NCBI GenBank assembly: GCA_944322935.1
Contig: CALUQO010000011.1
Location: forward strand, 1-61,312
Source of the DNA: Candidatus Gastranaerophilales bacterium
GTDB taxonomy: Bacteria > Cyanobacteriota > Vampirovibrionia > Gastranaerophilales > Gastranaerophilaceae
DNA length: 61,312 bases
Direction of reading: 5' to 3'
A program made the translations under genes and the position numbers. The notes under the pieces were generated by a model. The model was not told where the DNA came from. It was given only the letters and a program-made list of their open reading frames with translations, and made no database searches. Within the stretch, counting starts at the first letter, position 1. Every line of letters starts with the position of its first letter. Shown here one piece after another: positions 54,518-61,312 of the stretch.

Positions 54518-55930
54518 ATGCTAACAAAGGATATCAACACAATTACACACTTTGATGACGGTATTATTGCAGCCCTCACCAAAATAGTCGGACAAAATAA
54601 CATAATAACTGATTTTGAAGGCATATATGCATACTCTTTTGACTGTGCACATATACCGTTTAATAAAAAATACCCAAAAGTTGTTGTCTTGCCGGAAAAT
54701 ACTAAACAGGTAAGCGAAATATTAAAGATAGCAAATAAACACAGAATACCTGTAATAGCAAGAGGAGCAGGCTCTAACCATGCCGGTGGTTGCAACCCTC
54801 TCAAAGGCGGTATAATTTTACATTTTTCGAGAATGAATAAAATTCTGGAAATAAACAACCAGGATTTAACCTGCAAGGTTCAACCTGGTGTCGTTGTCGG
54901 TGATTTACAAAGAGCTGTTAAAGGAATAGGTCTGTTTTTTCCGCCCGACCCATCAAATCTCGCTGTTTCTACAATAGGTGGGGGTATAGCATTATGTTCA
55001 GGTGGCCCGAGAGCTTTTAAATACGGAACATTTAAGGATTATGTATTAGACCTTGAAGTAGTACTTGCTGACGGTTCAGTTATAAAAACCGGTTCTCCTA
55101 CTGTTAAAAACGTAACCGGCTACAATTTAACGCAACTAATAGTCGGTTCGGAAGGTACTCTCGGTATAGTTACAGAGGCAACGTTAAGATTAATACCAGC
55201 CCCTGAAACATCAAATGTAATGCTCGCATATTTCAACACAATAGAAAATGCTGTAGATGCAGTCAGCGGAATAATAAACAACCATTTAACACCATCTGTT
55301 ATTGACCTTATAGATAAAAAAACTGTACAAACAATCGAGCACTTTTATCCAAACGGTCTGTTATGCGATAAGGAAGCCGTATTACTTATCGAAATAGACG
55401 GCGACAGCGCCTCTGTATCTTTACAGCAAGAAAAAATAATACAAATTTGTAATGAATACGGGGTCCAGCAAATAGATTGTGCAGCCGATGAAATACAAAA
55501 ACAAAAAATATGGACGGCAAGACGCTCAGCTTTCGGAGCTTGCGCACAGCTAGCCCCTAATGTAATTACCGAAGATGTTGTTGTTCCACGTTCCAAAATT
55601 GCACAGCTTTCAAAAGGGATTCTTGAAATAAGCAAAAAATATAATTTGATAACAATGGTTATGGGACATATAGGCGACGGCAATATTCACCCTAATTTTG
55701 CACTTGACCTTAGAGACAGAAAGCAAAAATTGAACTTTGAAAGAGCAAAAGAAGAACTGTTTAAGCTGTCTGTATCACTTGGCGGCACATTATCAGGGGA
55801 ACACGGTATAGGATGCCAGAAAGCCAATTTTTTGCCATTAGCAATTGATAAAACTACACTAAGCATAATGATACAAATAAAAAAAGTATTTGACCCAAAT
55901 TATATTTTAAATCCCGAAAAAATGTTGTAA
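54518..55930 (+). CDS. glcD: FAD-linked glycolate/D-lactate oxidase subunit GlcD-type
   Basis: A 470-residue FAD-binding type 4 protein: RGAGSNHAGGCNPLKGGI and VGPRAFKYG-like FAD contacts, VGSEGTLGIVTEATLRL, then a C-terminal MGHIGDGNIHPNF and GEHGIG. It oxidises a 2-hydroxy acid such as glycolate or D-lactate. The iron-sulfur partner GlcF and GlcE are not seen. The substrate is open. CutA follows 30 bases later. Confidence 0.9.
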   Translation: MLTKDINTITHFDDGIIAALTKIVGQNNIITDFEGIYAYSFDCAHIPFNKKYPKVVVLPENTKQVSEILKIANKHRIPVIARGAGSNHAGGCNPLKGGIILHFSRMNKILEINNQDLTCKVQPGVVVGDLQRAVKGIGLFFPPDPSNLAVSTIGGGIALCSGGPRAFKYGTFKDYVLDLEVVLADGSVIKTGSPTVKNVTGYNLTQLIVGSEGTLGIVTEATLRLIPAPETSNVMLAYFNTIENAVDAVSGIINNHLTPSVIDLIDKKTVQTIEHFYPNGLLCDKEAVLLIEIDGDSASVSLQQEKIIQICNEYGVQQIDCAADEIQKQKIWTARRSAFGACAQLAPNVITEDVVVPRSKIAQLSKGILEISKKYNLITMVMGHIGDGNIHPNFALDLRDRKQKLNFERAKEELFKLSVSLGGTLSGEHGIGCQKANFLPLAIDKTTLSIMIQIKKVFDPNYILNPEKML

Positions 55931-55960
55931 GATATAATTGTATTTCTAAAGGAGATTATA

Positions 55961-56275
55961 GTGAAAAATTGTGTAATTTACTGTACAGTACCAAACGAGT
56001 TTAATGCAAACCTGATTGCTACCACACTTGTTGAAGACAACCTTGCAGCCTGTGTAAATATAGTTCCAGGCATAACATCTGTATACAAATGGGAAGAAAT
56101 AACTCAGGCTGACTCAGAGCTTCTGTTAATAATAAAAACACAGGAAGACAAATTCAATGAGGTGGAAGAAAAAATAAAAGAACTTCACGAAAATACATTA
56201 CCTGAAATCATTTCACTGCCAATTATTAAAGGCAGCGAAGAATATCAGGCATGGATTGTCAAAGGGACATCATGA
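55961..56275 (+). CDS. cutA: divalent-cation tolerance protein CutA
   Basis: A 104-residue CutA1 with LAACVNIVPGITSVYKWEEI and LLIIKT and the ending of the family (YQAWIVKGT). It is a small trimeric protein of debated role. The start is a GTG at 55961 with AAAGGAG upstream. Its stop overlaps the next start (ATGA). Confidence 0.93.
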   Translation: MKNCVIYCTVPNEFNANLIATTLVEDNLAACVNIVPGITSVYKWEEITQADSELLLIIKTQEDKFNEVEEKIKELHENTLPEIISLPIIKGSEEYQAWIVKGTS

Positions 56276-57108
56276 ATTCTATCGAAAGCCCCGAGATAAT
56301 TGATTATGAAAAAATCTTTACAGAAATGGTCGTTTATATACGCTCACTTGGTTTAACCGTAAATACAACAACCAAAGCACGCGGTCATCAGGGGTTTTTC
56401 TTAAAGAACAGAATTGATATTTCGGCCAATATACCGGCTGACAGAAAAATAGAAGTTTTAATACATGAATTTACGCATTACATACATTCAAAAATTGATG
56501 CTGCTATAACTCAAAATCACGGTAGTCTTGAAAAATTATTTCCAAATTCCGACTATGACAGACTTGAAAACGAGCTTTTTGACGTAACAAAACAGTTTGA
56601 CAAAAATAAAGGGTTCAGGCTTTTACAGGAAAAAAAAGCATCTATTCTTTCTGAAATCAAAGATTATTCAATAAAAATAAAAAACAAATATTCAGATTTT
56701 AAACGTTCGGAACCTTACAAAAAAATTGAGAGAATAATAAAAAAAACTGATGCAAAATATCTTTTGAAATATGACAGAGTAAGAGTAAAAAATGCATTTT
56801 TCGGCGGTAGCAAGGATTATTCCGTTTCAACGCTTAATCAGGATTTCCCTCAATTTGATACAGAAACAAAACTCTATCTTTTACTGAAAGCAAAACAAAG
56901 AACACTAAAACGAATTAATGCCAGAATTAACAGACTTAATAACTACTACAGGCGCCCTAGTGAACTATTTGCAAGATTTGTTGAAGCTTTATTTGTTGAC
57001 ACAAATAAAGTTACCCAAATCGCACCGTATGCATATCTTGTTTTTTGCAGGGAACTGGCAAATAACAGATATCTTGAACTTGCAGAATTTATTAATAAGT
57101 TTTTTTAA
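56272..57108 (+). CDS. HExxH-containing putative zinc-dependent protein
   Basis: A 278-residue protein from the ATG overlapping the cutA stop. H65-EFT-H69 in EVLIHEFTHYIH is a zincin motif; PSELFARFVEALF near 240 could provide a third ligand. The middle is highly charged and helical. No signal peptide, so it is probably cytosolic. It may be a peptidase or a regulator of the ImmA/IrrE sort; neither is shown. Confidence 0.7.
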   Translation: MNSIESPEIIDYEKIFTEMVVYIRSLGLTVNTTTKARGHQGFFLKNRIDISANIPADRKIEVLIHEFTHYIHSKIDAAITQNHGSLEKLFPNSDYDRLENELFDVTKQFDKNKGFRLLQEKKASILSEIKDYSIKIKNKYSDFKRSEPYKKIERIIKKTDAKYLLKYDRVRVKNAFFGGSKDYSVSTLNQDFPQFDTETKLYLLLKAKQRTLKRINARINRLNNYYRRPSELFARFVEALFVDTNKVTQIAPYAYLVFCRELANNRYLELAEFINKFF

Positions 57109-57135
57109 AATTCAAAATAGAGTATAATTATAAAC

Positions 57136-57747
57136 ATGAAAAAACATCTTTTATGGATAGCAGAGTTGCTCATATGGGCACTGTTAATATTTTTAACAGC
57201 ATTTATAAGTCTATATGTATACAATAAAAACATACGCGAAAAACATACTTACTATGTTTTTTTCAATGATGTAGACGGTCTTATTAAGGGCTCGCCCGTT
57301 AAAATACAGGGATATCAGGTTGGTTATGTATCAGATATATCTATTGTTGACGAAGATGTATTCATTACTTTTATAATAACCGACAACGAAATGATTATGC
57401 CGAAAAAACTTGCGGCTACTGTTGAATTTACAGGAATGGGCGGCTCAAAATCTTTGGAACTGTATGTACCCAAAGAAGGCTCGCTGGCCAAAAATTATAT
57501 TTCAACAACTGAACCTAAACGTTTGCAGGATTTTTACGTCTATCAAAACCAAATTGCTAATGACCTCATTACAATGACTACGAACTTTATGAGTATGATG
57601 ACCCCCAAAAACACTGATACTGTTGTAAACTTTATTAAAGACCCGATTGCATTGGAACAAATTCATAATATACTTGATATCGTTCAGAATAAAGAATCAG
57701 CTTTACTTGAAAAACGGAGTAAACATGAACAAAGAAAATCTAAATAA
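57136..57747 (+). CDS. MCE/MlaD-domain lipid-transport protein
   Basis: A 203-residue protein with an N-terminal membrane helix (about 8-28) and one MCE domain (about 38-125, DVDGLIKGSPVKIQGYQVGYV). MCE proteins form hexameric channels for lipids between membranes. The rest is helical. No MlaE/MlaF partner is nearby. TATAAT lies seven bases before the ATG, with no Shine-Dalgarno. It overlaps upp by 23 bases. Confidence 0.85.
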   Translation: MKKHLLWIAELLIWALLIFLTAFISLYVYNKNIREKHTYYVFFNDVDGLIKGSPVKIQGYQVGYVSDISIVDEDVFITFIITDNEMIMPKKLAATVEFTGMGGSKSLELYVPKEGSLAKNYISTTEPKRLQDFYVYQNQIANDLITMTTNFMSMMTPKNTDTVVNFIKDPIALEQIHNILDIVQNKESALLEKRSKHEQRKSK

Positions 57748-58393
57748 TGTAATTGTTGTAAAACACCCGCTTTGTGAACATAACTTGGGAGTAATTAGAG
57801 ATAAATATGTAAGCTCGGACGGATTTAAAAATTCAATGAAACGTTTGGCAACAATTCTGATTCTTGAGGCTACAAAAGAACTGCCATTAAAGTCATATAA
57901 TATCGAAACCCCAATAAAGGAATGCTGTGTACAAAAGCTCAATGATGAATACAAAATTATCTTTGCACCTATTTTAAGAGCAGGTCTTGCAATATCTGAT
58001 GTTGCAAGTGAAATTATACCTGACGCCAGTATTCAGCACGTTGGCATGTATAGAGACGAAACAACTTTGGAACCGGTTTGGTATTATGACAAAACTCCAG
58101 TTTTGTACGAAAACCCCGAAAAAATTAAAGTGTTTATACTTGACCCAATGATTGCTACAGGAAATTCAAGCCACGCTGCGATTTCTCTTTTTCTGAAAAA
58201 AGGTATTTTAATTCAAAATATGGTTTTTGTATCTATATTAAGCTGTCCCGAGGGCTTAAAACTTTTAAGCAAAGATTTTCCGAACTTGAAAATTATTACG
58301 GCACAGATAGATGAGCGCTTAAATAGCAGAGGTTATATTGTGCCGGGCCTTGGTGACGCAGGTGACAGACTGTTTAATACATTTGAAAAATAA
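57725..58393 (+). CDS. upp: uracil phosphoribosyltransferase
   Basis: A 222-residue protein from the ATG at 57725, with GGAG upstream. PILRAGLAISDV and the PRPP loop DPMIATGNSSHAAI, ending GLGDAGDRLFNT, match Upp. It salvages uracil to UMP. It is translated from inside the end of the MCE gene. Confidence 0.95.
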   Translation: MNKENLNNVIVVKHPLCEHNLGVIRDKYVSSDGFKNSMKRLATILILEATKELPLKSYNIETPIKECCVQKLNDEYKIIFAPILRAGLAISDVASEIIPDASIQHVGMYRDETTLEPVWYYDKTPVLYENPEKIKVFILDPMIATGNSSHAAISLFLKKGILIQNMVFVSILSCPEGLKLLSKDFPNLKIITAQIDERLNSRGYIVPGLGDAGDRLFNTFEK

Positions 58394-58398
58394 AACTC

Positions 58399-59151
58399 AT
58401 GTTTAAATTTGGAACTATTAATAATAAAAAAATATTAAAATCCACTCTGCTTGCACGGGCAGAACATTTTTTTACCACTCGTGAATCCGTCATTACTCCG
58501 CGTGATTTGCCTGAACTTTCGCCTGTATGCAAACAGAATCTTGATGACATATCTAAATATCTAAACATACCGCAAGAAAATTTTGTCACCCCAACACAGA
58601 CACACTCCAGCAATATCAAATTAGCCCGCAAGGGACAACTATATACAGATACTGATGCACTTGTCGTTGATGACCCAAATGTTGCAATAATATTAAACTT
58701 TGCTGATTGCACACCGGTAATTTTATACGATGAAATAAACAATATAGGTGCAATTTCTCATGCCGGCTGGAGAGGAACGGCAGCATCAATTGTGCCCAAA
58801 ACAATAGATTTCATGCACAATGAGTTTTCAACCGAGCCTCAAAATATTACAGCAATCATCGGCCCTGCTATATCGTTAAAAAATTACCTGGTAGATAAAG
58901 ATGTTTTTGAAAAAGTAAAAGCGAGCCTGAGCACTGATTATGGCGACTATTACTCTTTTGACAAAACAGCTGACAAGTATAATATCGACTTAAAAACCGT
59001 AAATTTATATCAGCTTAAAGAGCTAGGAGTTGAGAGAATTGACATTTGCGAATATTGTACTTATGATTCGATTGATGTATTCTTTTCTTACAGACGAGAA
59101 AACGGCAAGACTGCGCGTCATAGCGCAGTGTTAAAATTAAAAAATAAATAG
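58399..59151 (+). CDS. pgeF: peptidoglycan editing factor PgeF / YfiH-family protein
   Basis: A 250-residue YfiH-type protein with [32 protein letters not shown] and the metal site near DICEYCTY, ending FFSYRREN. The family was known as laccase-like, and members act on purine nucleosides or edit peptidoglycan precursors. It starts five bases after upp. Which substrate is used here is open. Confidence 0.93.
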   Translation: MFKFGTINNKKILKSTLLARAEHFFTTRESVITPRDLPELSPVCKQNLDDISKYLNIPQENFVTPTQTHSSNIKLARKGQLYTDTDALVVDDPNVAIILNFADCTPVILYDEINNIGAISHAGWRGTAASIVPKTIDFMHNEFSTEPQNITAIIGPAISLKNYLVDKDVFEKVKASLSTDYGDYYSFDKTADKYNIDLKTVNLYQLKELGVERIDICEYCTYDSIDVFFSYRRENGKTARHSAVLKLKNK

Positions 59152-59165
59152 GGGAGTTATTTAAA

Positions 59166-60479
59166 ATGTCAGTAATAGACAAAATATCATCAATAAGTGA
59201 CACACTAAGCAAAATATTTCAATACGCTCAAGCAAATCAGGAAATCAAAGAAGATTTTGATGAATATTTAAAGACCATCGGAGCATTCAATGCGCCATCA
59301 TCAAAGATTAGTTCCTTGCTTGTAACATATGTATTTGAAAGAGCGTTTCACAGAGGTGCTGACACAGTATTTTCAATGTATTTAAAGGATAACCCCGACA
59401 TTGACAGCGACACAAAATCGGTTGTTGATGCCTTAAAACATTCTATTGATGCTCTATTTGAAGTAATCAAGGTTAATAAAAACGGATTTGACCTGTTAAG
59501 CCTTGTTAACGAAAAAAAATATTTTGCTATGCCTCTTGTTAAAATGAGCCATTTAAAAGGTATTTTCAAAGGCAACTACATGCTTGCCAGAATTTTCCAA
59601 TATGAAAATGAGTATTACATTATAGAAATTCGGGAAACATTTTCATCACTTGATAAAGATAAAGTTTTAAGATATGCAGTGGCTAAAATTATTGAACAGC
59701 CTGAAAATCTGTATAAAGACAACCCTGAAAAACTTAAGGAAATAGAAAACGAAATTGCAAAATTTACTGAAAAATTTACCGAATGTTTCGGCACTGATGA
59801 AATTGTAACAACAAACAAATATGTTGACCAGTTGATAAGCGATTTTAATGACTACTATTTTGATTCGTCAGAGAAAACTCCTGATGATATAAAAGAGCTG
59901 ATAAAGCCGGTTGAACAATACGCGTATTTTAAGGTTCCAGAGTTTAACAGCAGCTATGATACATATATAGAATCATCCCTTGCAGGTTTTTCCAGCCACA
60001 GCTCCTGTTATGATGTGGGAGTAATTTTTGATAAAGAACTCGGAATGTTCATTGTTCCATTTTACGGAACACTTTGCCACATTCTGGAAACCGAGAATTA
60101 TAAAGAAGTACCCGGATGGGAAGAATGTATTAAGGCATTTATGGAAAACGACAAAATTCCGGCCAGCCTTGTTCAACGACTTGCCTCAAGGTATCCTAAC
60201 TTCGTTGATATTTTAAACGATTTATACGGGTCTGAGATGACCCTGAACGGCTTTTTAGAAAGATATAAGATAGATTACCTCAGAGATAAAATTTATTCGC
60301 CAACAAGCGTGCTATACTCTTCTAAAGCGTTTGCTGATTTAATGGGATTTATCCCCACACCTGAGGAAACAAAAGCAAAAGAGATACATCAAAAGTTAGG
60401 TTCAACTGTGGGAAGAAATGACCCTTGTCCGTGCGGAAGCGGCAAGAAATATAAAAAATGCTGCGGAGCTATGGTATAA
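59166..60479 (+). CDS. SEC-C motif protein with a long uncharacterised N-terminus
   Basis: A 437-residue protein. The C-terminal 22 residues ([19 protein letters not shown]) form the zinc-binding SEC-C motif known from SecA, which binds ribosomes or SecB. The ~410 residues before it are helical, without a recognised domain. It may be a ribosome or translocase-linked factor. GGGGAG lies before the ATG. Confidence 0.8.
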   Translation: MSVIDKISSISDTLSKIFQYAQANQEIKEDFDEYLKTIGAFNAPSSKISSLLVTYVFERAFHRGADTVFSMYLKDNPDIDSDTKSVVDALKHSIDALFEVIKVNKNGFDLLSLVNEKKYFAMPLVKMSHLKGIFKGNYMLARIFQYENEYYIIEIRETFSSLDKDKVLRYAVAKIIEQPENLYKDNPEKLKEIENEIAKFTEKFTECFGTDEIVTTNKYVDQLISDFNDYYFDSSEKTPDDIKELIKPVEQYAYFKVPEFNSSYDTYIESSLAGFSSHSSCYDVGVIFDKELGMFIVPFYGTLCHILETENYKEVPGWEECIKAFMENDKIPASLVQRLASRYPNFVDILNDLYGSEMTLNGFLERYKIDYLRDKIYSPTSVLYSSKAFADLMGFIPTPEETKAKEIHQKLGSTVGRNDPCPCGSGKKYKKCCGAMV

Positions 60480-60507
60480 TAATACTATAGTCAATTAAAG
60501 GGTTTAT

Positions 60508-61134
60508 ATGAAGCATCTTCTGAGCAGAGTTGTTTGCAAAAACAGCGATGAAAAACAGAAGGCTCTTGCTGAATTACAAAATATTTGTAATCAATGCAAG
60601 GCCTGTGCATTATGCAACACAAGGACTTGTACGGTTTTTTCCGACGGAAAGGCCGATGCACCGATAATGCTGATAGGAGAATCTCCTGGGCCTGATGAAG
60701 ATGCCGCAGGCAAACCTTTTGTCGGAAGAACAGGACAGCTTTTAAATACATTTTTAGCAGAAGCAGGTCTTGACAGAGAAAATGATTTTTATATATGTAA
60801 CACCATAAAATGTAAAACCCCACAGAGCAGAGTTCCGACTAATGAAGAAAAAAGAGCCTGTCAGCCGTATTTATTCGGACAAATTTCAATAGTAAGACCC
60901 AAAATTATTCTTCTGTGCGGCACAACAGCTATGCACACATTTGTCGATGAGGATCTAAAACTTACTGATATCAGAGGCAAATGGCTAAATATTTTTGATG
61001 ATATAGAGGTTATGGCAATATTTCCTCCGTCTTACCTGCTAAGGCAGCACTCAACCGAGCCTAACACACCAAGGTGGTTTACCAAAAAAGACCTTGAAAA
61101 GGTAAAAGCCACACTGGATGATTTAACATTGTGA
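60508..61134 (+). CDS. family 4 uracil-DNA glycosylase, second motif altered
   Basis: A 208-residue type 4 UDG with an iron-sulfur cluster (CKACALC and later CNTIKC...C) and motif 1 GESPGPDED. Motif 2 in relatives is F-H-P-x-x-LLR; here it is FPPSYLLR, so the histidine is a proline (codon CCT at 61024-61026; CAT would need one base change). Function may be altered, or this is a base error. The family removes uracil from DNA, with thermophile origin. AAAGGG precedes the ATG. Confidence 0.88.
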   Translation: MKHLLSRVVCKNSDEKQKALAELQNICNQCKACALCNTRTCTVFSDGKADAPIMLIGESPGPDEDAAGKPFVGRTGQLLNTFLAEAGLDRENDFYICNTIKCKTPQSRVPTNEEKRACQPYLFGQISIVRPKIILLCGTTAMHTFVDEDLKLTDIRGKWLNIFDDIEVMAIFPPSYLLRQHSTEPNTPRWFTKKDLEKVKATLDDLTL

Positions 61135-61220
61135 GCTTATCGGTTTGGAGTTCTTGAAGCGTACAAATAAAAAAGTAATTGATGAGTAGGCCATATCAAT
61201 TAAGTATCGCATGGCAGACT

Positions 61221-61312
61221 TCAGGCTACCGTTGCGTCATCAACAAAATCAGAGATTTCGACGTGCCACTTGTCGGGAGACAGTTCATTCAGTTCAATCC
61301 CTCGCCCCTTGC
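61221..61312 (-). CDS. C-terminal fragment of a gene cut by the window edge
   Basis: An open frame from the edge to a TGA at 61221-61223 encodes KGRGIELNELSPDKW then HVEISDFVDDATVA, 29 residues. It is rich in G/C compared with the rest, as is the left edge. Protein-like, but too short to identify. It may be the end of a gene or a pseudogene/foreign sequence. Confidence 0.4.
   Translation of the reverse strand, partial: KGRGIELNELSPDKWHVEISDFVDDATVA

Noticed and set aside
61190-61312. Possible tRNA or tmRNA end at the right edge (TTCAATCCC)
   Set aside because: The flanking bases do not form a T-arm, and a minus-strand protein frame fits the stretch.

Overview
The window looks like a chromosomal piece of a low-GC, AT-rich, non-photosynthetic relative of Cyanobacteria, most likely a gut-type Melainabacteria/Vampirovibrionia (Gastranaerophilales-like). 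This is inference. It rests on cyanobacteria-like core genes (LL-diaminopimelate aminotransferase, a YvcK/CofD-like protein with N-terminal membrane helices, a long RNase E/G next to a radical SAM-DUF2344 fusion), on a [FeFe]-hydrogenase maturase (HydF) pointing to anaerobic fermentation, on the absence of photosynthesis genes, and on many lineage-type proteins I cannot match to a named family. No tRNA, rRNA, CRISPR array, transposase or prophage was seen.

Layout. 1-10.8 kb: an EF-hand protein; rpmA-rplU with a promoter and a long leader; a TPR lipid-envelope-side protein; dapL-folE2 with a duplicated-motif protein; hydF with a membrane flippase-like protein and a zinc dehydrogenase; then a large orphan protein joining a zincin-like HExxH domain to a subtilisin-like domain. 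10.9-21.6 kb: rimP-nusA with a terminator-like hairpin in its leader; a degenerate PxpA-like protein; yvcK-panB-panC; an Orn/Lys/Arg-type decarboxylase; ligA with an odd start. 21.6-34.3 kb: small membrane and zinc-ribbon proteins, engB, the first member of a coiled-coil family, an rluD-like synthase, lspA, a secreted NTF2-like protein, coaX, RNase E/G, the radical SAM fusion, and two proteins sharing an N-terminal NAIKI motif. 34.5-45.4 kb: a nadB-nadC-etfB-etfA operon, a NarL-type response regulator, an MnmC-like methyltransferase coupled to an FAD oxidoreductase behind three direct repeats, then ribE-ribBA and a GNAT protein. 45.4-53.6 kb: mostly unknown proteins plus ilvC. This part holds a structured RNA-like element upstream of a 41-residue gene and a membrane protein, and a run of five co-directional unknown genes in which three belong to the coiled-coil family. 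53.6-61.3 kb: a short HtrA-like protease, a GlcD-type oxidase, cutA, a HExxH protein, an MCE protein, upp, pgeF, a SEC-C protein, a family 4 uracil-DNA glycosylase, and a fragment of a gene at the right edge.

Together the recognisable genes cover B-vitamin and cofactor synthesis (pantothenate/CoA: panB, panC, coaX; NAD: nadB, nadC; riboflavin: ribE, ribBA; pterin: folE2), translation and RNA turnover, cell envelope functions and anaerobic redox metabolism. Partner genes such as nadA, panD, ribD/ribH, hydE/hydG and a sensor kinase are not in the window.

The best candidates for undescribed biology are: (1) the coiled-coil family with a conserved MGMA-type start and a conserved helical end around a variable middle, clustered at 49.6-53.6 kb; (2) the HExxH plus subtilase fusion at 9.1-10.8 kb; (3) the terminator-ended structured RNA at 47.97-48.07 kb; (4) a recurring promoter layout in which the -10 box lies 6-7 bases before the ATG, suggesting leaderless mRNAs.
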